DNA of 50,961 nt from an uncultured Bacteroidota bacterium (GCA_902618245.1 CACMZR010000009.1:1-50961); one strand, 5' to 3'. Numbered from the stretch's first letter, positions 8,847-18,088 are shown. Notes: generated by a model not told the origin, from the sequence alone. Made by a program: numbers and translations.

Positions 8847-10181
8847 ATGAGAAAAATTATTTTCAAAATTTTATTTTCGATTATTTTAATTGGACCTTAT
8901 TTAAAGGCTCAAAAATATGTGCCTAGTTCAGAAAATTTAGAGTCGCGTGAGTGGTTTCAAAACGCACGTTTTGGACTTTTTGTTCACTGGGGTGTCTACA
9001 GTATTTTGGGAGATGGTGAGTGGGTTATGAATAATCAAAATATTAGTATTTCTGAGTATAAAAAACTCCCTACTTTTTTTAATCCAATTGATTATGATCC
9101 CGTTGAATGGGTCTCAATGGTAAAAGAAGCAGGAATGAAATACATTACAATTACTAGTCGTCATCATGATGGGTTCTCTATGTTTGATACCAAAATGAGC
9201 GATTATAATGTAGTTCAAAGTACTCCCTACGGAAAAGATATCATTAAACTTTTAGCAGAGGAATGCAGAAAACAGGGAATCAAGTTATTTTTCTATTATT
9301 CTCTACTTGACTGGAATAGGGATGATTATTTTCCAAGGGGAAGGACTGGAAAGGGCATAGCTGGAAGGGGCGAAGGGAAATGGGAAAGCTACATTAAGTT
9401 CATGAAAGGACAAATTAGAGAATTATTAACTCAATATGGAGAAATTGGAGGTATATGGTTTGATGGGCATTGGGATCAGAAAGAATGGGATGGAACAAAG
9501 TTTGGAGATAGTAAAGTTGATTGGCACTATGATGAGATATATGGAATGATACATAAGTTACAACCTCAAGCATTAATTGGTAATAACCATCATATAGGTG
9601 TAATAAGTGGCGAAGACTTTCAAATGTTTGAAAAAGATCTTCCAGGGAATAACACTACTGGTTTTGGTACTCCTGAAGACCAAATAGGAAGTCTTCCACT
9701 TGAAGTATGTGAAACTATAAATGGTTCATGGGGATTTAATCTTCAAGACCGCGAGCACAAGTCTAACAAAGAACTAATTCACTATCTAATAAGAGCTGCG
9801 GGTTATGGGAGTAATTTGCTATTGAATGTTGGTCCAATGCCAAATGGGAAAATTCAATCGGAACATAAAACCGCTTTAAAAGCGATAGGTAAATGGCTAG
9901 GTAAAAATGGAAATACAATATATGAAACTAGAAAGGGACCATTTATGCCAAACGAAAATTTTGTAAGTACGCAAAAGGGTAATAGCATTTATTTGCATGT
10001 TTTAAATCCTGAATTAAAAATTTTACAAATGAATAAACTGCCAAGTAAAGTTAAATCAGTTAAAATATTTAATTCAAAGGAAAACCTAAATTTTAGAAAT
10101 GACAGATATGGATTTATTGTTGACATTGGTAACAATCAATTAGATCCTATAGATACAATTATTGAGATTCAAATTAAATAG
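8847..10181 (+). CDS. Alpha-L-fucosidase, GH29 (classical type), secreted
   Basis: From the ATG at 8847 the product is 444 residues and starts directly with a signal peptide (MRKIIFKILFSI...LKAQ); the longer reading from TTG at 8790 would put 19 extra residues in front and is rejected. GH29 features: WFQNARFGLFVHWG near the N-terminus, SRHHDGFSMF, FFYYSLLDWN and GGIWFDGHW with the probable nucleophile Asp206. Followed by SNLLLNVGPMPNG and a short beta C-terminal domain. It releases alpha-linked L-fucose from glycans in the periplasm or outside. A second GH29 gene follows after 28 bp, so the two are probably co-transcribed. Confidence 0.93.
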   Translation: MRKIIFKILFSIILIGPYLKAQKYVPSSENLESREWFQNARFGLFVHWGVYSILGDGEWVMNNQNISISEYKKLPTFFNPIDYDPVEWVSMVKEAGMKYITITSRHHDGFSMFDTKMSDYNVVQSTPYGKDIIKLLAEECRKQGIKLFFYYSLLDWNRDDYFPRGRTGKGIAGRGEGKWESYIKFMKGQIRELLTQYGEIGGIWFDGHWDQKEWDGTKFGDSKVDWHYDEIYGMIHKLQPQALIGNNHHIGVISGEDFQMFEKDLPGNNTTGFGTPEDQIGSLPLEVCETINGSWGFNLQDREHKSNKELIHYLIRAAGYGSNLLLNVGPMPNGKIQSEHKTALKAIGKWLGKNGNTIYETRKGPFMPNENFVSTQKGNSIYLHVLNPELKILQMNKLPSKVKSVKIFNSKENLNFRNDRYGFIVDIGNNQLDPIDTIIEIQIK

Positions 10182-10209
10182 AACATCAGAATTTTAAGTA
10201 ATATTTTAA

Positions 10210-11676
10210 ATGAGTAAGTTATATTCAACAAGAAGGGTTTTAATTTTTATTTTTTTCTTAAGCATATTCTTAAAATGTGGAAAAAAGGAAAATGTCATTA
10301 GCCCTGTCCTGCCTCTACCAAACGCAAATCAGGTTGCTTGGCAAAAAATGGAATACTACGCTTTTATTCATTTTAATATGAATACTTTCACAAACAAAGA
10401 ATGGGGTTTCGGAGATGAAAAACCTATCCAATTCAATCCTTCTCAACTAGACACACGACAATGGGCAAAAGTTATAAAGCAAGCTGGAATGAAGGGTATT
10501 ATAATTACTGCTAAACATCATGATGGATTTGCACTTTGGCCAAGTAAATACACAGAACATTCTGTAAAAAATTCTTTGTGGCGGTCAGGGAAAGGTGATT
10601 TGATTGAGGAGTTATCGAAGTCTTGTAAAGAATATGGTCTAAAACTAGGCGTTTATATTTCTCCATGGGATCGAAATCATCCCGACTATGGAAAACCCGA
10701 GTATGTGTTATATTTTAGAAATCAATTGCGTGAGCTGTTAACCCAATATGGTGAAATTTTCGAAGTGTGGTTTGACGGTGCAAACGGCGGAGATGGTTAT
10801 TATGGTGGAGCTAATGAGGCAAGAAAAGTAGATAAAAAAATATATTATGATTGGCCTAATACGATTCAGATTGTAAGGGATTTGCAACCTAAGGCTGTCA
10901 TATTTAGTGACGCAGGACCCGATATTCGTTGGGTTGGTAATGAAAAAGGATACGCTAATGAAACTACATGGTCACCTATATATCGAGATAGTCTGTATCC
11001 GGGTATGCCAAATTTTAATGAGTTTTCTTCTGGTCAAGAAAATGGTACCCATTGGGTTCCAACAGAAACTGATGTTTCCATACGACCTGGATGGTACTAC
11101 CATCCAGAAGAGGACAGCAAAGTTAAATCTTTATCTAAACTGGTAGATATTTATTTTAATTCTGTAGGTCTTAATAGTTCTTTACTACTTAATTTACCTG
11201 TTGATAAACGTGGTTTAATTCATGAAAATGAAATTGAAAATTTAATGCAACTCTCGTCTTATTTAGATCAGACTTTTTCAAAAAATTATTTTTACAACCA
11301 AAACATTGAAGTTTCCTCATCGGTTAGGGGATTTGGAAAAATAAATTTAACTGATGAAAACCAGGATACTTATTGGGTCTCAAATCCAAATGATCTAAAG
11401 CCAAAGTTTACTATAACTTTTGAATCACCTGTTGAGGCTAATACTTTTATGGTTCAAGAGTATATCCAGCTCGGTCAAAGGATTAAAGCGTTCTCTTTTG
11501 AAATAATGACTGATGGAAAATGGGAAAAAGTTTATAAAGGAACAACCGTAGGCAATAAAAGGCTGATCCGTTTTAAATCAAAAAGTATAGATGGTATTAG
11601 ATTTTCGGTATCTAAATTTAAAAAACAAGTAGTTCTAAATAACATTGGACTTTATAAAGCCCCTCACATCGATTGA
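10210..11676 (+). CDS. Alpha-L-fucosidase-like GH29 lipoprotein with discoidin-like C-terminus
   Basis: A 488-residue lipoprotein (lipobox IFLKC, lipid Cys near residue 23). The catalytic domain shows FIHFNMNTFTNKEWG, TAKHHDGFALWPSKYT, GVYISPWDRNH and EVWFDGANGG, with the probable nucleophile Asp189. This version resembles the branch often called GH29-B, which in characterised members prefers alpha-1,3/1,4-fucosyl linkages; the assignment is by motif only. Residues about 370-480 look like an F5/8 type C (discoidin) carbohydrate-binding domain (DENQDTYWVSN, FTITFESPVEANTF). Together with the preceding fucosidase it suggests two linkage types are attacked. Convergent with the SCP2 gene. Confidence 0.9.
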   Translation: MSKLYSTRRVLIFIFFLSIFLKCGKKENVISPVLPLPNANQVAWQKMEYYAFIHFNMNTFTNKEWGFGDEKPIQFNPSQLDTRQWAKVIKQAGMKGIIITAKHHDGFALWPSKYTEHSVKNSLWRSGKGDLIEELSKSCKEYGLKLGVYISPWDRNHPDYGKPEYVLYFRNQLRELLTQYGEIFEVWFDGANGGDGYYGGANEARKVDKKIYYDWPNTIQIVRDLQPKAVIFSDAGPDIRWVGNEKGYANETTWSPIYRDSLYPGMPNFNEFSSGQENGTHWVPTETDVSIRPGWYYHPEEDSKVKSLSKLVDIYFNSVGLNSSLLLNLPVDKRGLIHENEIENLMQLSSYLDQTFSKNYFYNQNIEVSSSVRGFGKINLTDENQDTYWVSNPNDLKPKFTITFESPVEANTFMVQEYIQLGQRIKAFSFEIMTDGKWEKVYKGTTVGNKRLIRFKSKSIDGIRFSVSKFKKQVVLNNIGLYKAPHID

Positions 11677-11694
11677 ATTAGGCTTAAAAATTAG

Positions 11695-11991
11695 CTAGCC
11701 CATTAGCGACTGCACTTTCATAGCTAATCCCATGTCGCCACTAATTTTTATCTCTCCCCCCATAACAGCCATCATTGGATTTAATTCGCCATCACGCAGT
11801 TTTCTCAATACCTCAGCTGTAAGGCTTATGGTGCAATCTGCTTCATCGTCTGAAGCTTTTACAATATTTGTATCTGAGGTTCCGTCTATAAGAATTCCAA
11901 CACCGTCTACTTCGAATTTAAGTTTTCCCCCAATTGGCTCTGAAGTTGATGCCCTCTTTTCGAATTGGGCTATCATTTTTTCTAGACTCAT
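11695..11991 (-). CDS. SCP2 sterol-carrier domain protein
   Basis: A 98-residue single-domain protein. The SCP2 fold is indicated by GGKLKFEVDGVGILIDG, DCTISLTAEVLRKLRDGELNPMM-type text and MGGEIKISGDMGLAMK. SCP2 domains bind lipids or fatty acyl-CoA in a hydrophobic tunnel. No signal peptide is seen, so it is cytoplasmic. It is divergent from the beta-oxidation operon with an 86-bp gap that contains a palindrome, which fits a fatty-acyl carrier role under shared control (inference). Confidence 0.9.
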   Translation of the reverse strand: MSLEKMIAQFEKRASTSEPIGGKLKFEVDGVGILIDGTSDTNIVKASDDEADCTISLTAEVLRKLRDGELNPMMAVMGGEIKISGDMGLAMKVQSLMG

Positions 11992-12026
11992 ATTATATAA
12001 ATTTTCTTAAAAGTAAAAATAAAAAG

Positions 12027-12039
12027 TGACACGGTGTCA
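12027..12039. promoter_or_regulatory. Palindrome, TetR-type operator candidate of the beta-oxidation operon
   Basis: TGACACGGTGTCA has perfect 6-bp arms about a single central G and is flanked by A-rich and T-rich tracts. It sits between the divergent SCP2 and fadB-like starts, 39 bp before the fadB GTG. A TetR-family gene ends the same operon, and TetR proteins usually bind short palindromes in their own control region. A T-rich flank also gives a terminator appearance, but no gene ends here, so an operator is the better reading. Confidence 0.55.
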
Positions 12040-12077
12040 TATTTTTTATTTAGATTAGACAACGTAAATAAAATACT

Positions 12078-14468
12078 GTGAAGTATCGCCTAAAAAAAGC
12101 AGTTGTCTTAGGATCGGGAGTAATGGGCTCTGGAATAGCATGTCATTTGGCCAATGTTGGCATGGAAGTTTTAATGCTTGATATTTTACCAGATCATGCA
12201 AAACAAGTAAAATTACCTCGTGATTCAGTAGCAAGCAATGCACTACAAAATGCTTTAAAGTCAAAGCCAGCACCTTTATACAATAAGAGTTTTGCCTCTC
12301 GAATTAAAACTGGAAACTTCGAAGATGATTTTGAAAAAGTAGCAGACGCCGACTGGATTATTGAAGTTGTTATAGAGCGTCTTGATATAAAAAAGGAGAT
12401 TTTAAAAAAAGTTGATCAGTTCAGAAAAGAGAAAAGTTTAGTAAGTTCCAATACATCAAGTATCCCTATTAAACTTCTATCTGAGGGTCGCTCAGAATCT
12501 TTCAAATCTCATTTTTGTGGGACACACTTTTTTAATCCAGCTAGATATCTAAGGCTACTAGAAATTATCCCTACTGAAAATACTTTACCTGAAGTTGCTA
12601 AATTTTTTATGGATTTTGGAAAAATTACCTTAGGTAAACAGACCGTTTTATGCAAAGATACTCCTGCATTTATTGGAAATCGTATTGGTGTAATATCAGG
12701 AACAGAAATCACCTTACTTACCGAAAAATATAAATTTAAAATAGAAGAAATCGATGCTATGACAGGCTCTTTAATCGGAAGGCCAAATACAGCAAGTTTT
12801 AGATTACAAGATTTAGTTGGATTAGATACTGGTGATAATGTAAGCCGTTTTGTTATGGAAAATGTTCTAAATGACAAATACATTAATTCATTAAAAAAGT
12901 TAAAAGAGCCCAAGTTTATGCGTTTCCTTTTAGAAAATAAATTTCTTGGAAATAAAACAGGCAAAGGATTCTACGAAAAAACCAAGAAAAAGGATGTTAA
13001 AGGTAAAACTATAATAAACGCATTAAATCTAGAAACACTTGAATATGAGCCTGCCATAAGTCCCAAATTAGAAATTGTTAAATCAGCAAAGGCTATTGGA
13101 TTAATGAACAAAAGATTAAATTATCTTGTCGATGGTAACTCAAAAGAACAAAAGTTTTTCAAAGACTATTTTGCAACCCTGTTGGAATATTCTGCTTCAA
13201 GAGTTCCAGAAATATCAGATCAGTATTATCCAATAGATGATGCAATGCGAACTGGGTACGTATGGGATTATGGTCCTTTTGAATATTGGGACTTATTAGG
13301 TTTAGATAAGGGTATTGAACTTATAGAAGCCAAAGGTGGATCAGTTCCAAAATGGATTATTAATTTGAAAGAATCTGGGGGAAACTCATTCTATAAATTT
13401 GAAAACGGCCAAAAGAAATACTTTAATATTCAATCTAGCAAATATGAAATATTACCAGGTAGAGAGACATTTATAATCTTAGATAGTTATCGTAAAAACT
13501 CTCCAGTATTAAAAAACAGTGAATGTGAAGTTCATGATATAGGAGATGGGGTTTTATGCTTCGAGTTTACAAGTAAAAGCAATTCAATTGGAGAGGGCAT
13601 AGGAAAAGGTTTATATGAAATTATAGAAATTGCCGAGCAAGGAGATTGGAATGGTCTTGTAATAGGTAATAACGCAAAACAATTTTCTGTCGGAGCTAAT
13701 TTGATGAATATTGGAATGTTAGCAATGCAAAAACAGTATGAAGTTCTAGACAAATTTGTTTCTGATTTTCAAAAAATTAATATGAGAATTAGAACCTCTA
13801 AAATACCTGTTGTAGTTGCAGCTCAAGGCTATGTGTTTGGAGGAGGATGTGAAATATCAATGCATTGTGATGCCGGTATCTATGCTGCCGAATCTTATAT
13901 AGGTTTAGTTGAAGTTGGTGTAGGTCTTCTACCTGGTGGTGGGGGTACAAAAGAATTTGCATTAAGAGCATCAAATGATTTTTTTGATGGGGATGTTCAA
14001 ACCCCAACACTCATAAGATATTTCAAGTCAATTGCAACAGCCGCAGTATCCACATCAGCTCATGAAGCATATGACTTAGGATATCTAAACAGAGAGCGTG
14101 ATTTTGTATCTGTTAATACTCCTATGAATTTGATACTAGCTAAAGAAAAAGTTTTGGAGTTATCAAAAAACTACATGCCTCCATCATTTAGAGATGATAT
14201 TTATGTTTTAGGGAGAGGAGGAGTAAGTGTTCTTTATTCTGCAATTAATGAGTTTAGAATGGGAGAGTATATGTCTGATTATGATGTTGAAATCGCTCGT
14301 AAAATTGCTAATGTGATTTGTGGAGGAGATTTAACATCACCACAAAAAGTTAGTGAAAAATATTTATTAGAAATAGAACGTGAAGGATTTATGAGTTTAC
14401 TTGGTAATCAAAAAACTCTAGATCGAATTCAATATTTATTGATGAACAACAAACCTTTAAGAAACTAA
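12078..14468 (+). CDS. fadB: 3-hydroxyacyl-CoA dehydrogenase / enoyl-CoA hydratase fusion
   Basis: A 796-residue bifunctional beta-oxidation enzyme with the dehydrogenase half first, the reverse of E. coli FadB. NAD-binding motif VLGSGVMGSG is at residues 10-19; SNTSSIPI follows; the catalytic His150-Glu162 dyad lies in GTHFFNPARYLRLLE. The C-terminal crotonase half begins near residue 480: QFSVGANL (oxyanion hole), GGGCEISMHCD and GLVEVGVGLLPGGGG, both with the expected Glu. The start is GTG at 12078; an in-frame stop lies just upstream and the next ATG is inside the Rossmann motif. It hydrates enoyl-CoA and oxidises 3-hydroxyacyl-CoA. The thiolase gene follows after 3 bp, then the TetR gene. 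Confidence 0.93.
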   Translation: MKYRLKKAVVLGSGVMGSGIACHLANVGMEVLMLDILPDHAKQVKLPRDSVASNALQNALKSKPAPLYNKSFASRIKTGNFEDDFEKVADADWIIEVVIERLDIKKEILKKVDQFRKEKSLVSSNTSSIPIKLLSEGRSESFKSHFCGTHFFNPARYLRLLEIIPTENTLPEVAKFFMDFGKITLGKQTVLCKDTPAFIGNRIGVISGTEITLLTEKYKFKIEEIDAMTGSLIGRPNTASFRLQDLVGLDTGDNVSRFVMENVLNDKYINSLKKLKEPKFMRFLLENKFLGNKTGKGFYEKTKKKDVKGKTIINALNLETLEYEPAISPKLEIVKSAKAIGLMNKRLNYLVDGNSKEQKFFKDYFATLLEYSASRVPEISDQYYPIDDAMRTGYVWDYGPFEYWDLLGLDKGIELIEAKGGSVPKWIINLKESGGNSFYKFENGQKKYFNIQSSKYEILPGRETFIILDSYRKNSPVLKNSECEVHDIGDGVLCFEFTSKSNSIGEGIGKGLYEIIEIAEQGDWNGLVIGNNAKQFSVGANLMNIGMLAMQKQYEVLDKFVSDFQKINMRIRTSKIPVVVAAQGYVFGGGCEISMHCDAGIYAAESYIGLVEVGVGLLPGGGGTKEFALRASNDFFDGDVQTPTLIRYFKSIATAAVSTSAHEAYDLGYLNRERDFVSVNTPMNLILAKEKVLELSKNYMPPSFRDDIYVLGRGGVSVLYSAINEFRMGEYMSDYDVEIARKIANVICGGDLTSPQKVSEKYLLEIEREGFMSLLGNQKTLDRIQYLLMNNKPLRN

Positions 14469-14471
14469 ATA

Positions 14472-15641
14472 ATGGAAGCATATATTGTTAAGGGATATAG
14501 ATCAGCTGTAACTAAATCGAAGAAAGGAGGTTTTAAAAATTATCGCTCAGATGATTTAGCGGTAGATGTCATAAAACATTTGATGGAATCAGTAAATGAA
14601 ATTACACCTAAACAAGTTGATGACGTAATTGTTGGTTGTGCAAATCCGGAGGGAGAGCAGGGACTTCAGATAGGTAGATTAATCTCTGCAAGATCTCTAG
14701 GCAAAGAAGTTGCTGGTATAACGATTAATCGATATTGCGCATCAGGGCTTGAAGCAATAGCTCTTGCTGTAGGGAAGATTAAAGCGGGTTTTGGAGAGAT
14801 TTTCATCGCTGGTGGTGCTGAAAGTATGAGCATGATTCCAATGACTGGCTATAAATTAGCACCAAGTTATAAAGCAAATATTGAAAACATTAATTATCAC
14901 GTAAGTATGGGTCACACTGCTGAGGCAGTTGCAGAAAAATACAATATTAGCAGAGAAGATGCGGATAAATTTTCTTATGAATCCCATAAAAAGGCAGGTA
15001 AAGCTATAGATTCAGGAGTATTTAAAAACCAAATTGTTCCAATAAATATAAATGAAATTTTTGTAGAAAATGGATTGCGTACTACAACGACAAACTTGGT
15101 AGATACAGATGAAGGAGTTAGAAGAGACACCACACTAGAGGGACTTGCAAAATTAAACCCAGTTTTTAAAAAAGGAGGAATTATAACTGCTGGAAACGCA
15201 TCTCAAACTTCAGATGGAGCAGCATTTGTTTTAGTTGTTAGTGAATCAATATTAAAAGAATATAATTTAAATCCTATCGCTAGATTGGTATCTTGCGCAG
15301 TTGGGGGTGTAGATCCATTATATATGGGAATAGGTCCTTGTGTTGCAATACCAAAAGCATTAAATCAAGCGGGCCTAAAATTAGAGGATATTGATTTAAT
15401 AGAGTTAAATGAGGCGTTTGCAGCTCAAGCATTAGCTGTAATCCAGGAGGCTAAACTTGATCCTAAAAAAGTAAACGTCAACGGAGGTGCTATTGCTCTA
15501 GGCCATCCTTTAGGTTGTACAGGAGCTAAGTTAAGCATTCAGCTCTTAGATGAAATGAAAAAGAGAAATCAACGTTACGGTATGGTAACAGCATGTGTTG
15601 GAGGAGGTCAGGGGATCTCAGGAATTTTTGAATGTTTATAA
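14472..15641 (+). CDS. fadA: Acetyl-CoA C-acyltransferase (thiolase)
   Basis: A 389-residue thiolase. The acyl-accepting Cys89 is in [10 protein letters not shown], the catalytic His in [11 protein letters not shown] and the second Cys in [20 protein letters not shown] and [11 protein letters not shown] are also standard. It cleaves 3-ketoacyl-CoA to acetyl-CoA and a shortened acyl-CoA, completing the cycle with the upstream fusion enzyme. Its TAA directly abuts the ATG of the TetR gene, pointing to co-translation. Degradative fadA is favoured over biosynthetic thiolase by the neighbour. Confidence 0.94.
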   Translation: MEAYIVKGYRSAVTKSKKGGFKNYRSDDLAVDVIKHLMESVNEITPKQVDDVIVGCANPEGEQGLQIGRLISARSLGKEVAGITINRYCASGLEAIALAVGKIKAGFGEIFIAGGAESMSMIPMTGYKLAPSYKANIENINYHVSMGHTAEAVAEKYNISREDADKFSYESHKKAGKAIDSGVFKNQIVPININEIFVENGLRTTTTNLVDTDEGVRRDTTLEGLAKLNPVFKKGGIITAGNASQTSDGAAFVLVVSESILKEYNLNPIARLVSCAVGGVDPLYMGIGPCVAIPKALNQAGLKLEDIDLIELNEAFAAQALAVIQEAKLDPKKVNVNGGAIALGHPLGCTGAKLSIQLLDEMKKRNQRYGMVTACVGGGQGISGIFECL

Positions 15642-16247
15642 ATGAACGAACCAATAATCATTTTGGGTAAGAGAGCTTCTCAAAAAGAGCAAGTTCGCAA
15701 GCGTTTAATGAAAGAGGCTTTACTTTTGTTTTCTAAAAGAGGTTTAGAAAAAACAACGGTTGCGGATATAGTTCAAAAAAGCGAGATAGCAAGAGGTACA
15801 TTCTATAATTATTTTACTGACACACAAAGTCTTTTCGACTGTCTTATTGATGAGCTAAATAAAAAGATTAAATCTGCTATTCAACAAACACGACGTGAAA
15901 GCAAAAATGTTTACGACTATCTATATGGAACATTTAAAAGCTATTTTGACCTTATAGGAACTAAAGAAATGATCCAGTTTCATATTTTAAATCAAGCTCA
16001 AATACGCCAAAGTTCTTACCAAAGTGAGATAATTAAAACTATAGTAAAGAATTTAAATAGAGATTTAAAATCTGATTTAAAAATAAAAGCTTTCACAGAA
16101 AAGTATGAGTTTCTTCTTCTCAGTTTTATGTTAGTCGGTTCACCACCAGAACTTTTTTTAGCCACACATACATCTAATATTAACTTTAGTAGTGACCAAT
16201 TAGCCACATTCCTAACTAAACTTTTTCATAAAGTATTAATGGAATAA
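15642..16247 (+). CDS. TetR-family regulator of the beta-oxidation operon
   Basis: A 201-residue protein with an N-terminal TetR DNA-binding domain (ALLLFSKRGLEKTTVADIV then EIARGTFYNYF) and a divergent helical ligand domain. It is the last gene of the fadB-fadA operon and starts on the base after the thiolase stop, so it is made from the same transcript. Auto-repression with acyl-CoA as signal is likely from known FadR-type TetR members, and the palindrome at 12027 is the probable site. Convergent with the umuD-like gene. Confidence 0.9.
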   Translation: MNEPIIILGKRASQKEQVRKRLMKEALLLFSKRGLEKTTVADIVQKSEIARGTFYNYFTDTQSLFDCLIDELNKKIKSAIQQTRRESKNVYDYLYGTFKSYFDLIGTKEMIQFHILNQAQIRQSSYQSEIIKTIVKNLNRDLKSDLKIKAFTEKYEFLLLSFMLVGSPPELFLATHTSNINFSSDQLATFLTKLFHKVLME

Positions 16248-16253
16248 CTTGAT

Positions 16254-16685
16254 TTACACTTTTTTAACAACATAGGTTACAATGCCCCAAATAACTAATT
16301 CATCCTCTGCATTAACTTTTATCGGCTCATAATTTTTATTTTCAGGCATAAGATATATACAATCGACCTCTACCTTAAGTCGCTTTACTGTAAAAGCCCC
16401 GTCAATAAAGCATACAGCTATCCTATCATTTTGTGGTTCTATGCTCCGATCAATTACTAAAAGATCGCCATTGTCAAGACCTGCACCTTGCATTGATTCT
16501 CCGGAGACCCTAGCATAGAATGTTGATTCTTCATTTCGAACTACCTCCTGATCAATACTAATTCTTAACTCTTTGAAATCATCAGCAGGGGAAGGAAATC
16601 CTGCAGAAATTCCTTCTTCTGCTAAATGCATTCTTTTTTTCTGTTCTTGATTTGGATGAAAAAAAACTAATTTCTTATTATGCAT
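16254..16685 (-). CDS. umuD: UmuD-like S24 autoprotease, DNA polymerase V subunit
   Basis: A 143-residue S24 peptidase without a DNA-binding domain, so UmuD-like rather than LexA. The catalytic pair is Ser64 in SGESMQGAG and Lys101 in FTVKRLK. The likely self-cleavage site is Ala28-Gly29 in ISAGFPSP. Upon RecA-stimulated cleavage the product joins UmuC to form an error-prone polymerase. It lies 4 bp downstream of umuC, in the reverse of the usual umuD-umuC order. Confidence 0.92.
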   Translation of the reverse strand: MHNKKLVFFHPNQEQKKRMHLAEEGISAGFPSPADDFKELRISIDQEVVRNEESTFYARVSGESMQGAGLDNGDLLVIDRSIEPQNDRIAVCFIDGAFTVKRLKVEVDCIYLMPENKNYEPIKVNAEDELVIWGIVTYVVKKV

Positions 16686-16689
16686 AGGA

Positions 16690-17949
16690 CTATTTTACCG
16701 TAATTATTTCGCTAAGTTCTGTTGTAAAACGACTTGATAAATATTGTTGTTTCATTTTCCAAGTACGATTTAAGTCTTGATTGGCCAGCTTTATTTTGTG
16801 TGGGCCGAAACGTTTATGAATTTTGTCCACACTCTGCATTATAGAAATATGCTTGACATTATTGTTGTCAAAAAGGCTCAATTGACGTTTTTTTGTGGGA
16901 GTAAGACCCATAATCATTACACCCGCTTTTTTATAGGAAATTCCCTTTTTAAAAATTTTTTTTAGTCCAATTACTGCGTATTTACTTAGTATAATATTGG
17001 AATCTGTTATGTAAGGAAGATTAAGGACATAGCTATTTTGATAGGGAACAGTATTTTTCTTGTGAGGATCACTCTTGATAAATACTAACATCGTACTGCA
17101 GCTACTCTGCTGCTTTCGCATTTTTTCAGCACAACTACTTGCAAATGTTGAAATGCGTTCTTCTAAATCCGAGAAGTTACTTATAGTGCCTTCAAAGCTA
17201 CGGGTAGTGGCAATACATTTTTTTTGTGGTTGAATTTCCTCTAATTGAATGCTAGGAAGACCCATTAGATCTCTTTTTATTCGGACTCCTACCACAGACA
17301 TATGTTTTTTAATCCAGTCTTCAGATAATAAAGTGAATTGCCATGCATTTTCAATACCTAAATATTCAAGCCGTTTTTTGTGTTGGCGTCCTATGCCCCA
17401 GACGTCACCTATTTTTGTCCATTTTAATGCCTTAACTCTTTTTTTCTCATTATTAATGCAATAAACACCTCCTGTATTTGAACTAAATTTTTTAGCAATT
17501 TTATTAGCTATTTTTGCCAAAGCCTTACTTGGAGCTATTCCTATTGAAATAGGTATCCCTGTCCACTGTTGGGTCTGTTTTTTCATTCTCATTACTTCTC
17601 CTTCTAAATCAAAGAAATCAAAGCCCTTAAATTCCAAAAAGGCTTCGTCAATACTGTAGATCTCAACATTTGGGGTAAACTTTTCCAATATAGACATCAC
17701 CCGATTACTCATGTCGCCATAAAGAGGATAGTTGGATGAAAAAATCTTTATCCCTTGTCTTTTAAATTGTACCTGATATTTAAAAGCAGGAGCTCCCATG
17801 GGAATACCCAACGTTTTTGCTTCGTTGCTTCGAGCAATAACACAACCATCATTATTTGAAAGGATTACAATGGGTTTTCCTTCCCACTGTGGCTGAAAAA
17901 CACGCTCACACGAAGCATAAAAGTTATTACAATCTACTAATGCAAACAT
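16690..17949 (-). CDS. umuC: UmuC-like Y-family DNA polymerase V
   Basis: A 419-residue Y-family polymerase. Metal-binding acids are Asp6 in FALVDCNNFYASCE and Asp101-Glu102 in YSIDEAFLEF. Helix-hairpin-helix text (KIGDVWGIGRQHKKRLEYLG), the little-finger domain (TTRSFEGTI) and a C-terminal DUF4113-type tail (FGPHKIKLA, WKMKQQYLSSRFTT) follow. It copies past DNA lesions. It is the first gene of the pair, with umuD behind it. The start codon and first codons form one arm of a 13-bp inverted repeat. Confidence 0.93.
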   Translation of the reverse strand: MFALVDCNNFYASCERVFQPQWEGKPIVILSNNDGCVIARSNEAKTLGIPMGAPAFKYQVQFKRQGIKIFSSNYPLYGDMSNRVMSILEKFTPNVEIYSIDEAFLEFKGFDFFDLEGEVMRMKKQTQQWTGIPISIGIAPSKALAKIANKIAKKFSSNTGGVYCINNEKKRVKALKWTKIGDVWGIGRQHKKRLEYLGIENAWQFTLLSEDWIKKHMSVVGVRIKRDLMGLPSIQLEEIQPQKKCIATTRSFEGTISNFSDLEERISTFASSCAEKMRKQQSSCSTMLVFIKSDPHKKNTVPYQNSYVLNLPYITDSNIILSKYAVIGLKKIFKKGISYKKAGVMIMGLTPTKKRQLSLFDNNNVKHISIMQSVDKIHKRFGPHKIKLANQDLNRTWKMKQQYLSSRFTTELSEIITVK

Positions 17950-17977
17950 TTAGAAAAGGTATTAAAATGTTTGCATT
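17939..17977 (-). promoter_or_regulatory. 13-bp perfect inverted repeat over the umuC start codon
   Basis: Arms AATGCAAACATTT (17939-17951) and AAATGTTTGCATT (17965-17977) are perfect complements around a 13-nt spacer. The left arm covers the umuC ATG and codons 2-4. Read as RNA, the repeat would fold a stem that buries the start codon; read as DNA it could be an operator overlapping the gene start. Which of the two is not decided by the sequence. Confidence 0.5.
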
Positions 17978-18088
17978 TGAAAACCCGATTTACATAAAAG
18001 TTCTTCACTATTCAATTTCATTTTTAAATAAAATTTGTCTAGGAAAACTATTTTTATTCAAATCCAAAGACACTTAAGGCAAAAATTG

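Noticed and set aside
12055-12273. Minus-strand frame opposite the fadB start
   Set aside because: Antisense to the Rossmann motif of a clear coding gene; His/Leu-rich translation with no domain.
17856-18077. Plus-strand frame of 73 codons at the umuC start
   Set aside because: It lies mostly antisense to umuC, and its similarity to the UmuC N-terminus (MFAF vs MFAL) comes only from the inverted repeat.
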